From the NCBI GenBank assembly GCA_026770025.1, contig JAMXDE010000059.1, positions 124,001 to 188,000 on the forward strand: a stretch of 64,000 nt of DNA, read 5' to 3'. The notes under the pieces are model-generated. The model did not search any database, had not been told where the DNA came from, and worked only from the letters and a program-made list of their open reading frames with translations. Origin of the DNA: Craspedostauros australis. Lineage: Eukaryota; Bacillariophyta; Bacillariophyceae; Mastogloiales; Achnanthaceae. Positions 11,102-22,534 of this stretch are shown here, one piece after another. The first letter of the stretch is position 1. Each line of letters begins with the position of its first letter. Both the position numbers and the translations under genes were made by a program.

Positions 11102-11721
11102 TATTAGCTCAAACTAGTATTCCCATTAGTCGTGTTAAGATTTAGTCTAGTTAGTCAAATGCCCGACTGCTCAGAATGTTTGAGCGGGATTGAAGCGTGA
11201 CTCGATGTCGGTGGGATGGGGTCCCACGGGGTCTCTCCCCTCGAATCGTGCTCTACTTAAGACGATGTCGCGTGTCCGCTGAATTTGGGTTTGAGCGATC
11301 GTGCCATCCCACGCCACTTATGGGCGTGACATGACCTGTCCTGGATGGACAAACAGATCAAACCGTTGGATGAACAAAGTCCCCCAAATCGATCGGAAGA
11401 GAGTGAACAACAAACTCTCTCTCCGACCATCACGAAATTGATGTCTCCTCTCTCGAATAGCAACATCGGCACCGCGATGATTGCACGTGGGAGACTCAAC
11501 GCTCCACTATACCACTACTAATAGAGATGATGCAGATCCAGCTCTAATGGATGCTGCTCATCACCTGCTCACAATCCAATTGAAAGTCTCATTTGGATTC
11601 GTTACAGCTTAAAGACTAAGAAACACACTCACACACAAACTCACCAACCTACTGCACTACCACGGATTGATCACCCTTCGGCGTACAGTAAGTTACCCTC
11701 GTTTTCTATATCGTTCTATCA
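11102..11721 (+). repeat. 3' LTR of first copia element
   Basis: Copy of 4320-4939, same ends and length, followed by the target duplication ATGCT at 11722-11726. No difference from the 5' LTR was noticed on reading. Confidence 0.93.
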
Positions 11722-11868
11722 ATGCTGCAGGATGCGACATTGCGATTTGCTCGTTCTTGACTCACCAGGTTGTATTCGACCACTCCAATAGATTTTCCAA
11801 TACTTCATGGTCTGTTGGCGACATTCCAAGTCATTCACCACCAATGGTTTGGAGTGCGAAGTTGCGAT
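11722..11868 (+). repeat. 122-bp satellite array, right segment
   Basis: Anchors at 11734 and 11856 are again 122 bp apart. If the copia element and one ATGCT are removed, the distance from the last left anchor (4205) to the next is also 122 bp. The array fades out after about 11868. Confidence 0.9.
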
Positions 11869-12329
11869 GCATTGGGGCCAGCTTCTATTGGTCCACATAG
11901 CCACATGGGAAGGTATTGGCATTGTGGCAGAACTCAAGACCGTGCTGGTTTGTTTTTGCATGAGGTAAGAATGGGAGAAACCAAACACCCTGCACCAGCG
12001 TACCTGTATGGACCATGACGCCTACAGAGAGAGAAGTGTTCGAAAATGACAGCAACATCCGCATCATCAACCCAAATGTCCACATGTTCCGCCCAAAACA
12101 AATCAAGTTTGCCATACAATAAAAAATGCAACACTCACACGCACATCCACACATCAACCCATCAACACATTTGCACATTAGTACATCAGCACATTGGTAC
12201 ATCAGCACATTGGTACATCAGCACATTGGTGCATCAACACTTGTGCGCATTGGCACATCCACACGTCCACGCATCCACGCATCAACACATCAACACATAG
12301 AACCAACAATTCAACAGCACAACATTGCA
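11869..12329. repeat. Intergenic with 16-bp minisatellite
   Basis: Around 12165-12250 a unit of the form ACATCAGCACATTGGT is repeated about four to five times, inside a wider CACATC/CAACAC-rich stretch (12130-12300). An AATAAA motif lies at about 12117, just before the CA-rich run. No gene is seen. Confidence 0.7.
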
Positions 12330-13766
12330 GACACTCCACAATGGTGGGCTCCGATGACCATTTTTACAAGAATGGGCCTGATGCCGCTGAACTCGTGAAG
12401 GCATTTTTGGCCGATCCCACAAAATGGCACTGAGAGGCAGCGCCTTTGCATCTGCAGCATTCGTTCTTACTCAAGTACGATGCAAAGAAGTTCGTTCGGA
12501 CCCTACGCAAGTTCAAACGGACATTGGTGAAGAAGGGTTTGTTTCACCGTAAGTACTGCATGCCCAGCCACATAATCAAAGCTCCATCATGAACTCGTCT
12601 GATTGTATTCAGGTGCCTTCTCATCTCTTTTTCTCTTTCCTATGACTCCAACATATGACCTTCATCTCTTCATCATCCAATGCAGAGGACGGCAAGCGGA
12701 ACGAGATCTCAACCCATAGGCTTGGTGCCACCATCTGTCCTTTGGTTGAACCAGCAGTCAATGATGCTGAGTTGGCAACCTCCAATCATGATACCAACAC
12801 TGCAACCAGTTATAACACCACCAACAGCCACACCAACAGCACCAGGAGCGGAACCAACAGGAACAGCACCAACAGGAACGGCACCAACAGACGAATGACA
12901 CGTGGCAGCATGTATGAAGCATCAAATGAAGGTGACACTGCCCTCTATTGGAACCGATGACACAGATGAGAGCAGCAGCAGCGCATGGGATAGGTATGAC
13001 AAAGCATCGGACAACATTGATGACACTGATTCCGACAATGACATTGCGTACTTTGGCACTACCAACAAACCAGGCTCAAGCAGATTTACAACCACCCCTC
13101 ATGGCCCTATCCCTGCAAGATTAGCCACATTTTTTAGGTATCGGAGTCCGAATGAGTTGCAAGGTTTCATTAGCAGAGTCAAACCATTGAGGTCTTCCAC
13201 AAACCCAGGTGTGGAGACCTCATGGTGAAAGGTATTGCATGGTTGTGGTGGATTTCCATATGCCTTCATGCACAGCCAGCAATGATGCTATGGTCACCAT
13301 CAAAAGTCGGAAAGTGGATGGAGTACATTGGATGTTCCTGATGTTGCTCTGCAAACCACCAGTCGCTTTCGGTCATGGCAGAAGCATTTTCGACATGCCC
13401 ATTGACAAGTTGGGACATCCATTCTCAGACTCAGGCCAGAAACGTTCTGCCCATATGCAACAGTTTCGGAATGAAGACTTCACAGAGTCATTTCGATCCG
13501 ACATGCTGGTACCAATGCCATTTCCAATTGACACCATCTTCTGTGACACACCATGCTGAAGATTGGGAGGAGTGATCTGGCTTCATCATGTTGTGAGGGA
13601 TAATGATGGTGCCACCCACAACATCCTTACAATATTGGTACGTTTGAAGGGCGCAACCAATGTTGGTGTGACCCAGCACTTCTCTGTATACCATGGTCTG
13701 GGCCTTACAGATGGTGACAGAAGCCATCAGGATTGCAATACAGAAGCAACGAACACATCTAACTGA
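12330..13766 (+). pseudogene. Broken open frames of an unrecognised gene
   Basis: Protein-like stretches sit in different frames. At about 12340-12550 there is a segment containing GPDAAELVKAFLADP, one in-frame TGA, then a basic segment (KKFVRTLRKFKRTLVKKG). It ends at a plausible donor GTAAGT (about 12551), with a candidate acceptor CAG near 12686. Next comes a Pro/Thr-rich stretch (12680-12895) continuing in the same frame, past a TGA, to 13228. From 13209 to 13766 fragments alternate between frames (for example VPDVALQTTSRFRSWQKHF). I do not recognise the family. Repeated frame changes suggest a decayed, possibly mobile, gene; a spliced gene with several introns is the alternative. Confidence 0.4.
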
Positions 13767-13802
13767 AGCACGGACATTGCCACCCACAACATCAACAACA
13801 CC

Positions 13803-14633
13803 ATGACGAGCACAAGGAACACGACTGTCGGCACCACAGCTGCCATGGCTGGCAACAACATGACACCCTCAACACCCCAATCCACAATCAACCTAGGAGG
13901 TCGCTGCTCCACGCTGACAGGGGACAGTCTGCGCAACAGCAACGGACAACTACCATCGGCAATGCAGCCAAGGCTGCATGGCCAACAAGCCACGCCCACA
14001 GTTTCTGTAATCAGTCATCAGACAGCAACCCTGACTGCCACTGAAGACTTCATGTCAGTCTTGATGGACAGTACTGAACTAATGAGAGATCGCACTGAAA
14101 TACAGAGGGCAATGTTTGAGATGATGGAGTCTCAGCTGGCTCTCAAGGTGGAGGCAAAGCACGCAAAGAAGGCATGGGAGGACACCTTGCAACAGAGATC
14201 CAGATTGTTTGGAGATGTCAATGAAGAAATCCAAGCAATGAGGAAGTCCCACCTCGCAAAAGAAGTGCCCCTGTCAGGTGTCCCTGAAGTCAATGTTGAC
14301 GTCTCCCCAAATGGCAACAAATGGTGGGAGCACAAGGAGATCTCCCTCGATGCAGCGTTGGTTGATGTTGCTGGCCAGTCGGCATGCAGATCAGCTTGTC
14401 AAGGTCCCGTGGCAACAGTTGTGGTAGGTGTGGGAGCTGGTTTAGACCAGTACATGCACCAACGCCCTAACATGGATGAAAGAAGCCGGAGAAGTTGCAT
14501 TCTCCCATCATCTCAATGGATCCTACCACCCAGGCAGTTGATGCCCATCACAGGACACAAACAGAGACGCAGACAATGCCACCACGATCACCAGCAGGAG
14601 CATTGGTGGAAGGCTCAGACATTGGAAGAGTAA
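13803..14633 (+). CDS. Hypothetical protein with helical segment
   Basis: Open frame of 276 codons from an ATG. The first 80 residues are Thr/Asn/Ser-rich. Residues about 85-160 form a charged, probably coiled-coil helix (motifs ELMRDRTEIQRAMFEM and KHAKKAWEDTLQQRS). After about residue 190 the frame loses protein character, and the next frame (14516-15100) becomes more plausible, so the true product may switch frame by an intron or a frameshift near 14430-14510. It belongs with the broken frames upstream. No function is assigned. Confidence 0.4.
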   Translation: MTSTRNTTVGTTAAMAGNNMTPSTPQSTINLGGRCSTLTGDSLRNSNGQLPSAMQPRLHGQQATPTVSVISHQTATLTATEDFMSVLMDSTELMRDRTEIQRAMFEMMESQLALKVEAKHAKKAWEDTLQQRSRLFGDVNEEIQAMRKSHLAKEVPLSGVPEVNVDVSPNGNKWWEHKEISLDAALVDVAGQSACRSACQGPVATVVVGVGAGLDQYMHQRPNMDERSRRSCILPSSQWILPPRQLMPITGHKQRRRQCHHDHQQEHWWKAQTLEE

Positions 14634-15100
14634 GGGCACAGACAGAGGGGATAGCAGCAGCGGGGTCACCTGTATGGATCCTACCAGCCCAGGCAGTTGA
14701 CACCCATCACAGAACACAAACAGAGACACGGACAGAGACGCAGGCAATGCCATCACCACGATCACCAGCATCAACAACAGGAGCCAAAATATCTAGAATC
14801 GGGATGCCATCGCCAACTGCAACACTGGCATCAACTGCAGCGGTCCCTGAAGATGATGCAAGAACAGGAGAGACAGCAGAAGGAAGTACGGAACAAGCAC
14901 TGCAGCCTGCAGCAGTGCCACCAACAACAGCAGAAGAAGGTATGGAAGAACAACAACCACAACACCAGCATGATGACAAAGAGAGAGAACCAGGAGAGGC
15001 TGCTACTACTGGGATGAGGACCCGGGGGAGGGCTGCACGACAGAGCCGCGGTGATGCAAGTAAACCACATCAGCAAGGCAAACGAGCATACCATAAATAG
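14516..15100 (+). CDS. Low-complexity hypothetical frame
   Basis: First ATG at 14516, 194 codons, rich in Thr, Gln, Ala, Glu and Pro. It contains two copies of a segment with AVDxHHRTQTET, the result of a 158-bp duplication (ggatcc landmarks at 14518 and 14676). It may be the C-terminal part of the gene represented by 13803-14430. No family is recognised. Confidence 0.35.
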   Translation: MDPTTQAVDAHHRTQTETQTMPPRSPAGALVEGSDIGRVRAQTEGIAAAGSPVWILPAQAVDTHHRTQTETRTETQAMPSPRSPASTTGAKISRIGMPSPTATLASTAAVPEDDARTGETAEGSTEQALQPAAVPPTTAEEGMEEQQPQHQHDDKEREPGEAATTGMRTRGRAARQSRGDASKPHQQGKRAYHK

Positions 15101-17033
15101 TGGAGTCAGAATGTGCAACTTTTGATTGTTGTAACTAGATGAATCCTGCTGATGGAATGCAACAAGCCAACTGGCAAGAGAGTTGGAACAACATCCGCAA
15201 CCCCCCTTCGAAGAGAGGGGAACATGCTGGCTCTGCGGCTGTCGAATGTGTGGAATCGCATGGAGAGGCGAAGGATCCGTGGACCAGAATGAAAAAAGCC
15301 AAAAAACAACAAGATGCAGTCCGTACACAACATGAGAATCACAAGAAAAGCCACAAGTTGTTTTGGAAAATACGCAAGAATTTTTCGCCATTTGGTGGCC
15401 CGCATCCCTTTTCGACTTTCGTTTTGCTTCGTCGCAATTTGAAAAAAACGCCGTTTTCCCTTCCCCTCCTTTGGCGTACCCGCCAAGTGGATTGATTGGA
15501 GCTTCCCCATCTTTGTGCCCCTGCGGAATGGAATCATGGTGAAAATGCTCAGAGTGATGCCTCCTCTTTTTTGTGCTTGTGGACATCTTTGTGTTTGTCA
15601 CTTGTGCAAACTTCCAGTACAAAACTCTGTACTCTCCTCAACTTGAAGTGCTCTTGTCGACGCTGTTCTGCTCTGCATGACCAATGACCAATTGGTGGAG
15701 TGCTTGCTGGCGCACACGGGTGTACCGACGCGTTGTCAAAGCAGACGTGTCAAGCCCCTTTCCTCTGTTTCGCAATGGCCACGTATGTGGATCGCAACAA
15801 CAATGGTGCGGTGTAGCCGCCACCGCAGAATTCACGGCTGGATGCCAACACGTCGAAAGCGGCGCATTGAGAGAATCTGATGGACTTCATTGCTCAAGCT
15901 ATCGTCCTTCGTGCCCTGATGGCGATATGCAAACGCCTCCTTTGGATGGGAAGATTCGTGTGCAGCGAGGACGCAAAGTGCTGAGGAGCGATGTTTCTTA
16001 ACTGTTTCTCTCGTCTTCATGTTACAATGCAAGTGCAAGACCACGCCCTGTTCTCACTTCGTGTCTCGCCACGAGTACGACCTACATCACGTTCCCTTCC
16101 CTTTGCGTAGGAGGACTATTGTACGACTATCTTGTGTGGTGCCTTTCCCATCTGTTCCTATCTCTCTCTCTCTGCTTTTGCAAATGCGCGCTGTCTGCAA
16201 ACGGAGGAAGAGCCGCACAGCAGGGAGGCCCAGCAACGGTCATGTTTTGGGCGAGCTTTTTGGTGCTCAGCGTCGGAAAAGAGAGGACTTTCGTGGCACC
16301 ATTGTGCGCCTGGGATGAGAATGTGAGTCCTTTTGACGAAAGTGAATGATGCAAGGTGTCCTCAGGAAATCCCATTGGCTCTCTTGTAATGGTGTGAAAG
16401 GCTGATTTATGATTACTTGACTGTCGTCTTCTATTGCAGCGCGAGAGTGAACGATGGCATGCATGTACCGTGCGATAGCAAGAGATGTCAGCTCTTGGTT
16501 TTAGGAGAGCGATGATCGAAACAGGATGACCGATGACCATGACGTTGTCGATCTGCTGATCGAAGAAGCATGACGATGCTGAATGATGTTGCATCATGCC
16601 TGAGGATCTGAAGCTTCAACGAACATGACAGACGATGTTGGATGATGGAGGAGTTGCGATTTTGGGCGCGGAGTTGGTGATGGTGCCATTTGTTGATTCG
16701 TATCTTCCACCGAGTCCCCAGTCACGGATACCGGACGACTCGATGGACTCGGGCAAGCTCTCGTGAGGCTTCCAACGAAAACAGAGTGTACACGTACACG
16801 CACTCTTGAGGTCTCCATTCATTCATGCGAGCGTCTCATCAACCAATTGCAAGACGTGAAGTACCCAATCCAGTGTAGAGATAGAGAAACAAAAAGTCTA
16901 GATCCTTGACGCTTCAAATCAAATCGCGTCTTGCCCACGAACTGGATACGCGTTTGGGCATGTACTCTGTACGATCTTCGACCACGCAAGTTATCCACAC
17001 TGACTACAATTCTTGAGAATATTCAACAACTAT
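15101..17033. other. Intergenic, no supported gene
   Basis: Short frames on both strands (for example 15684-16001 plus and 16127-16597 minus) have no recognisable motif. The stretch 15290-15480 holds A-rich and T-rich runs. The right part (about 16870-17033) is the 3' flank of the minus-strand ATPase gene. Confidence 0.5.
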
Positions 17034-20000
17034 CTATCGATACTGGAGCACGTGATGCTTCTGCACCAGCATATCAACTTTCTTGTTGGCGCCCCACTCT
17101 TTGTACAGACGGATGGACTCCTGCAGGCGGGCCTTTGCTTCCTCGTTTTCACCTCTGCTCGCAAGGAACGCTGAGTACCTCTCATTCGCAAGCGCCTCGT
17201 CGTGAGTATACTTGCGCTCGCGCATCATCCGAATCGCCTCTTCGTATTGCGTTGGTGCTCTCTCGTCTCTCTTCTTCAAAAAGGATGCCTCCGCTTCCAG
17301 CAACGTGATGTAGTGCGCGCAGTTAGGATTTCCTTTCTTCTGCCATCGTTTCAGCACCTTCAAGAACTTGCGAGCGTGCTTGGTGTAGTGTGATGGATTG
17401 CTTTCGTGGGCTATGCAGAGGCAGCAAAGGGCACTTTGGAATAGCGCTCCATAAAGGCTGGAATTGGATGGTGCCTCCTTGAGCCAGTTGAGGCAGGATC
17501 TGATCCCAATGTCTGATCCAAGCTGATATTCTCCAAAGTACATCGCAAGGTACAGCTTATGTATGTCTATCACTCGATTCTGCGAGGCTGCCATTGGATG
17601 GCCCTCCTCATACATCTCCTCGGTCTCATCGAAAGCGTCTCCGATGAGCTTCGTGGTGTGATTGGAGGCGCCTCGAAGGTTCAAGGTACACTGCCAGAGC
17701 ACCAAGCTTGCTTCGTATTGTGCGGTTTGTTGGAAGTCTCTGATGGTACTCGAATGGATGGATGCATCTTTATCGAGGGACGCAAGTGACTTCCCTGTCC
17801 ACAAGCCCACCATGAGGTAGCAGTACAAGGACCAAGCTGCTGATTCTACATCGCCAGTCGACATACCCAATCTGGACGCCTCCAGGAGTCGCTCGAAGGT
17901 CTCCACAAGTGGATGTCGCCAATGGTGCAGGCACCCGTAGTAGTTCAGCTGGATCTTTCCATCCAAACTGCGATCATCAGATGCTTTCATGATCTTCAAA
18001 GCCATGCGTCCGCATTTGTAGGTCAAGTCGATGTCCTCGAGAAGGAAAGCAATGAGGACACCCTGGAACGCTAACATGGATGCTGAATGCGTCATGATTC
18101 CCAGTTTCAAGCTCAACCTCAAAGCCTTCACTACCACCAGAGGAATCAACTCAGGTGCATTGACGTATGATATCGTGCTGAGCTTGTCCAATGTCTTCAT
18201 GATGGCCTCCTGGTTTTCATCTTTCGATAACGAAAGGTTGTGTCCCAGTTCTGTCTCCAGCCGCCGGATGGTGCTCTTCGCCGTCATCAGGCCTCGAAGG
18301 ACGTAGATCGCTTGGCCAAAGCTCGATGATGGAAGAGTGCAGCCGAGCTGGGACAGTAGATCCAGACACCTATCCACGGGTCCCTCTCCACTGGCACTGT
18401 GCGTTTCCGCAGAGGTGATGTCGATCAGCACGTGGTATGCACGCACTTTGCTCATTATGTCGTAGTCCTGATTGATGATGGCCTCGCAGTACGATTGTGC
18501 CGTGGCGAAGTTGGTGGCAACGAAATGACTCTCTGCCGCCGATGAGTACAGCTCCAGGCTTTGCTCGGCCAGCGTCTCCCAGTGGTTGTCGGGGAGGAGG
18601 TCGATTGCCATGGTGAAGTACAAAGATGCCAGATGGAAGGCCGATGCGTTGGCAGCCTGCTGGCCGGCCTTGTGGTTGAGCATGATGATCTTCATTCGGC
18701 GATCCAGCTTTCGATGGCTGGGCATGAGATCGGGCCTCGTGTTGAGGAGGTTGGCGATCATGAAGATCTTGTCGCCGAGCTCAACATCGGACAGTGCGTA
18801 CAGCAAGATCTCACCGACACGATACTTGAGCTCTGTGAGCTGGTCGTCGGTTGGTATCATGGACAGTGCGGCTTCTTGGACCTTGTCGTGGATGAAGGAG
18901 TACTGGAGGGACTTGGATCGCTTCGTGTTTGTGCTTGCGTTTGTGCCGTTGGCGTTGGCGGTCTTGTTCGTGTTGGACATTCGCCGGGAGCTCTCATCGG
19001 TTGATGCAGAGCGGTTCGAACGAGTACGTGATGATTTGACCTTCTCGATCAACGTTTCCGAACAGAACGTCTTGAGCATGATCATGATCTCTGCCTCTTT
19101 CGTCATCTTCGTGACTTGGAAAACCTCGCGGAAGAACTTGGAGTGGCTGGAATGGATGAAGAGACCTGCGATGACTGCACATACGTGCGAAGCAGAGAAT
19201 GTCGCCCCGAGACAGGCCGCAACGGACAGCACCCAGTGCTTGGATGCGGACTTTCGAAGTCTCGTCTTCATGAGGTCCATGATGTTGTCGCCGGAAGTCG
19301 TTGAGTTGGATGTGATTGCGTTGATGTCCCAGGTCCATGGAGATTGGTGATCGGTATCATCCGATGCCACCATGGTTGTTGCTGATGGAGTTGCAGTTGG
19401 AGTTGGATCGATGGTGATGAAGCCATCCATCACGAGAGAGTCGAGGAACTGCTGGATGAAGAACATATTTCCTCCGGTCTTGGCATGCACGACCTGAGCC
19501 AACGGCAGAAAGCGTGCAAGCGACGATTTGGCTTCAAGATAATCACCATCATCTTCCTGATGCGATGACACGTAGAAGAGCCGTTGCAGGTACTCGGCGA
19601 CCCCATCAACGCTCAAGTCCTCGACAGAGAGCTTGACGATACGGATGGACCTCTCTCTCTTCGACTCTTCCAATGACACCAACATCGCCTTGAGAGCCTG
19701 ATTGACATCGAGCATGTTCGAGCGATACAGACCGATGATGGTGAGTGAGGCACTGCGGCTGTCCATCAGCCAGGATTGAATGAGGCTCAATGATGCTCGA
19801 TCGGCCCATTGCAGATCATCGATGACCATCACCACGGGGCAGTAGCTGCAGAGGATCTGCATGAACCTCCGGAGCATGTACGTGATTCGTTGTGTGTGGT
19901 TCTTGTAATTGACGGAAGATCCTGCTCCTGCCACACGACTGAACGTGGAGATAGAGATGGAAGCATCGGAAGCATGAGGTAGAGATGATGGAGATGATGT

Positions 20001-20864
20001 GACAGACCCAAGATTGATTCCGCCGGCGGATGGGTAGGACGTTCTCAGAGCCATGATGGTGTCGATGTTTGGGATGACGTGAGAGAGCAGCTCGAGCTCT
20101 GCGGACGTCAGTCCTTTCGACACCAACGATGCAAGTGTCCGTGGTTTGGCTCCGGAGATCTGCGCGCCGGATTTGTGGCCGGTAGACGCTTTCATCTCAG
20201 ATTGAGCTCTGCTTACCACTTGCTCGCACAGCTCCATCATGGCTGATTGGATGCCAGCGTACGGAACACCTTCCTTCTTGGTGGACAGCTCGCATTTCCC
20301 GGCGGCGAAGAAGCCACGGAAGCATTTGCTTGCATCGGTGTTGTTGGTGGTGACAGCTTCTGTGGTGGCATGGCTGGCTTCGTCGTGGTTGCCGGGGGGT
20401 GCTGTTGGAGGCAGGAGGCTGTCGCGCACATGGCGGACGAGCGCCGACTTGCCGCTTCCCGATTGGCCAGAGATCAGCACCAATGATCGAATCTGGCGTT
20501 GGATGAAAGATGGTGCTGGGGACGAGCAGTTCGTTTCTGCGTAATCGCTGCGGCTGTCACTACCGCTGGTGGTGGAGGAGCTGTCGGTGGCGGTGTTATC
20601 GGTGGCGCCTGGATTCGTCGTCGAGAATGGCTTCTTGTGATGGCTGACTGCGGGTTCTTCGTCGGAAGATGGTGCATTCCGCCTCGTCCAAGATTGGTTT
20701 TGGATGGCGTTGCGCAGAATGCGGATCTGCTTGTCACGCCCGACGAGACCGACCTTGTCGAACGAGAGGTGCGGCGCCGTGGCCGACGCTGTTGCGATCG
20801 TTGGCGTCGACGCTGTCGCTGTGGTCATTGTTGCCTTCGTTGTTGCATTCATTGTTGCATGCAT
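17034..20864 (-). CDS. AAA/STAND-type ATPase with TPR-like C-terminal half
   Basis: Single frame of 1276 residues without introns. After a low-complexity start (residues 1-30), a box VGRDKQIRILRNAI opens an AAA_16 module. Walker A is GQSGSGKS (about 133-140) and Walker B VVMVIDDLQWAD (about 344-355). A motif FIHDKVQEAALSMIP (about 655) matches the region that follows the ATPase in bacterial and eukaryotic PknB-AAA-GAF-histidine kinase hybrids. The remainder is helical and TPR-like, ending in YKEWGANKKVDML. No kinase, cyclase or GAF domain is fused. Such ATPases are signal-responsive switches in related proteins; the ligand and output here are unknown. A paralog lies at 27938-32050 in the opposite orientation. 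Upstream ATGs cannot be excluded. Confidence 0.85.
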   Translation of the reverse strand: MHATMNATTKATMTTATASTPTIATASATAPHLSFDKVGLVGRDKQIRILRNAIQNQSWTRRNAPSSDEEPAVSHHKKPFSTTNPGATDNTATDSSSTTSGSDSRSDYAETNCSSPAPSFIQRQIRSLVLISGQSGSGKSALVRHVRDSLLPPTAPPGNHDEASHATTEAVTTNNTDASKCFRGFFAAGKCELSTKKEGVPYAGIQSAMMELCEQVVSRAQSEMKASTGHKSGAQISGAKPRTLASLVSKGLTSAELELLSHVIPNIDTIMALRTSYPSAGGINLGSVTSSPSSLPHASDASISISTFSRVAGAGSSVNYKNHTQRITYMLRRFMQILCSYCPVVMVIDDLQWADRASLSLIQSWLMDSRSASLTIIGLYRSNMLDVNQALKAMLVSLEESKRERSIRIVKLSVEDLSVDGVAEYLQRLFYVSSHQEDDGDYLEAKSSLARFLPLAQVVHAKTGGNMFFIQQFLDSLVMDGFITIDPTPTATPSATTMVASDDTDHQSPWTWDINAITSNSTTSGDNIMDLMKTRLRKSASKHWVLSVAACLGATFSASHVCAVIAGLFIHSSHSKFFREVFQVTKMTKEAEIMIMLKTFCSETLIEKVKSSRTRSNRSASTDESSRRMSNTNKTANANGTNASTNTKRSKSLQYSFIHDKVQEAALSMIPTDDQLTELKYRVGEILLYALSDVELGDKIFMIANLLNTRPDLMPSHRKLDRRMKIIMLNHKAGQQAANASAFHLASLYFTMAIDLLPDNHWETLAEQSLELYSSAAESHFVATNFATAQSYCEAIINQDYDIMSKVRAYHVLIDITSAETHSASGEGPVDRCLDLLSQLGCTLPSSSFGQAIYVLRGLMTAKSTIRRLETELGHNLSLSKDENQEAIMKTLDKLSTISYVNAPELIPLVVVKALRLSLKLGIMTHSASMLAFQGVLIAFLLEDIDLTYKCGRMALKIMKASDDRSLDGKIQLNYYGCLHHWRHPLVETFERLLEASRLGMSTGDVESAAWSLYCYLMVGLWTGKSLASLDKDASIHSSTIRDFQQTAQYEASLVLWQCTLNLRGASNHTTKLIGDAFDETEEMYEEGHPMAASQNRVIDIHKLYLAMYFGEYQLGSDIGIRSCLNWLKEAPSNSSLYGALFQSALCCLCIAHESNPSHYTKHARKFLKVLKRWQKKGNPNCAHYITLLEAEASFLKKRDERAPTQYEEAIRMMRERKYTHDEALANERYSAFLASRGENEEAKARLQESIRLYKEWGANKKVDMLVQKHHVLQYR

Positions 20865-22534
20865 TGTTGGTGTGGATGCTGTGCTTGTCGCTATTGTCGT
20901 TTGTCGAATTGTTAAGATGGTTGTCTACGGCGAGCTTTGGGATTATGACAAGTTGATGTGAAGAATTCGGACACTGGCAGACATCACAGGATGAGTTGTG
21001 GGATACGTCAGATGTCATCTTCGCTGATGGCAATGTCCATCACACCAACAGCGGGTCCGTATCGACTAAGTGCGCCAGAACGAAGAACGCCATAACACGC
21101 ACAAGTGAACACGTGCGGACACATCCAAGCGCAACAGCTGATGATGTGGAGGACTTTCCCGTCTTGTCGTGTTCTTTTCGCGGCGTTGATGTCTTCACGC
21201 TTATGCGCGAAAACCCGGTTGGACTGTTTTTTGTGTGACTTGTTTTGCTGAGATCAAAGCCCCTGTCATTGGACGAACTGACAATGACCAATTTTGTTAT
21301 GTTCGCGCAATGGTTTGAGTTGGTTTTGGCTTCGGTCTTTGTTCGCAAAGCTAGTGATGACCAATCGCAATGACCTTCGGATACACAAGCTGATTTGTTT
21401 TTGTTCGTGGTCGTCGAAATTCGCGAAGGAAAACGGGCAAGTGATAAAAAGACTTGAAGGGCCAAGTCAGGTACTACGATGAGCGCTGTTGTGGGTGGAA
21501 ACTGTCGATTTCCAATTTACGTATCATTATTGACAGAACTGTTTCCATGCTTGCAAACAAGTCTAAAAAGCTAACTAAACCATCCTTTCCTGTAGAAACT
21601 GCGCTGATTGGCTCTCCAGGTGTGGAATCGAGTCCAAACCGTCAGTTGACAACCAAGAACCTCCTCGATGGTACTTGACGGACCGAACATGTTGTGAAAA
21701 GCCAAGCAACGATGCTCTCTCCCCCTTCTTTCGATGGAGATGCCTACACGGAAGATCCACCAAACAACAGGAGAAAGCCACAACACACGACGACCTATGG
21801 ATGTCGGCTGAATAATCGAGGAGAGTGTGTACGAGCAAAATACAATACTCTATTTTATTGCTCTGGTGTGTGGAGTCTTCGTTTTGCTTTTGTTTGAGTT
21901 GCGCGCACGATCGCATAACTCTGCGACCGTAGTCGTACATGCAAGATCCAAAAGTTACTGGTTGGCAAATCTGATCCACATCCGCACGCATCGGTGTGGG
22001 ATGGCGGAATGTTGTGGTCGTGGTTGCTGTTTGGTCATTGTTGGCATGCCTCTTTACGTGCGTGGATGATCTGACACATTGCAAAAGATGCTGATGTTGC
22101 CTTCTTCTGCCGATCCGTGCTCTGAACTCACAAGCGATCTAATCGTGTTCGTTGGATCCAACAGAGGAACTTGCGCACCCACAATCGCAAATGGAGAATA
22201 TCAATCGGGAGTGACACCTTGAAGCTGGCACGTGAGATTTGCATGCGTGCAACACGTCTGGAGACGGCGAGTTGGACTCCAAAGATCTGTGGGCTCACGC
22301 TTGTCCTGATACGCGTGAACAATTATTGCTCAACCTTTTTGCTCGCAATTGCCACGACGTGTCGATCTGTCTACCAAGCATCGTGGCCAGCCGAAGATTT
22401 CGAGACAGGAATTTATGAAGAACAACCATGACAAAGCGCACCCATGCGAAGAGAAAAGTGAGAACGCTGAGAAATCGGTCGTGTTGGTATGAAGTACGAG
22501 CGCGTGCTCTTTGATCGTACGGTACAAACGCACA
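20865..22534. other. Upstream region of minus-strand ATPase
   Basis: No open frame here resembles a protein family. The region contains the promoter of the 17034-20864 gene, but I can identify no specific start element. Confidence 0.45.

Larger units (their letters stand above)
4320..11721 (+). mobile_element. Complete Ty1/copia LTR retrotransposon
   Basis: Full element: 620-bp LTR, leader, one uninterrupted gag-pol frame, purine-rich tract, 620-bp LTR. The 5-bp target duplication ATGCT flanks it (4315-4319 and 11722-11726). The LTRs look identical, including a shared 80-codon antisense frame, so insertion is recent. Domain order protease-integrase-RT-RNase H defines the copia superfamily. 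The style resembles diatom CoDi elements (inference). The insertion site is inside the 122-bp satellite. Confidence 0.95.
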
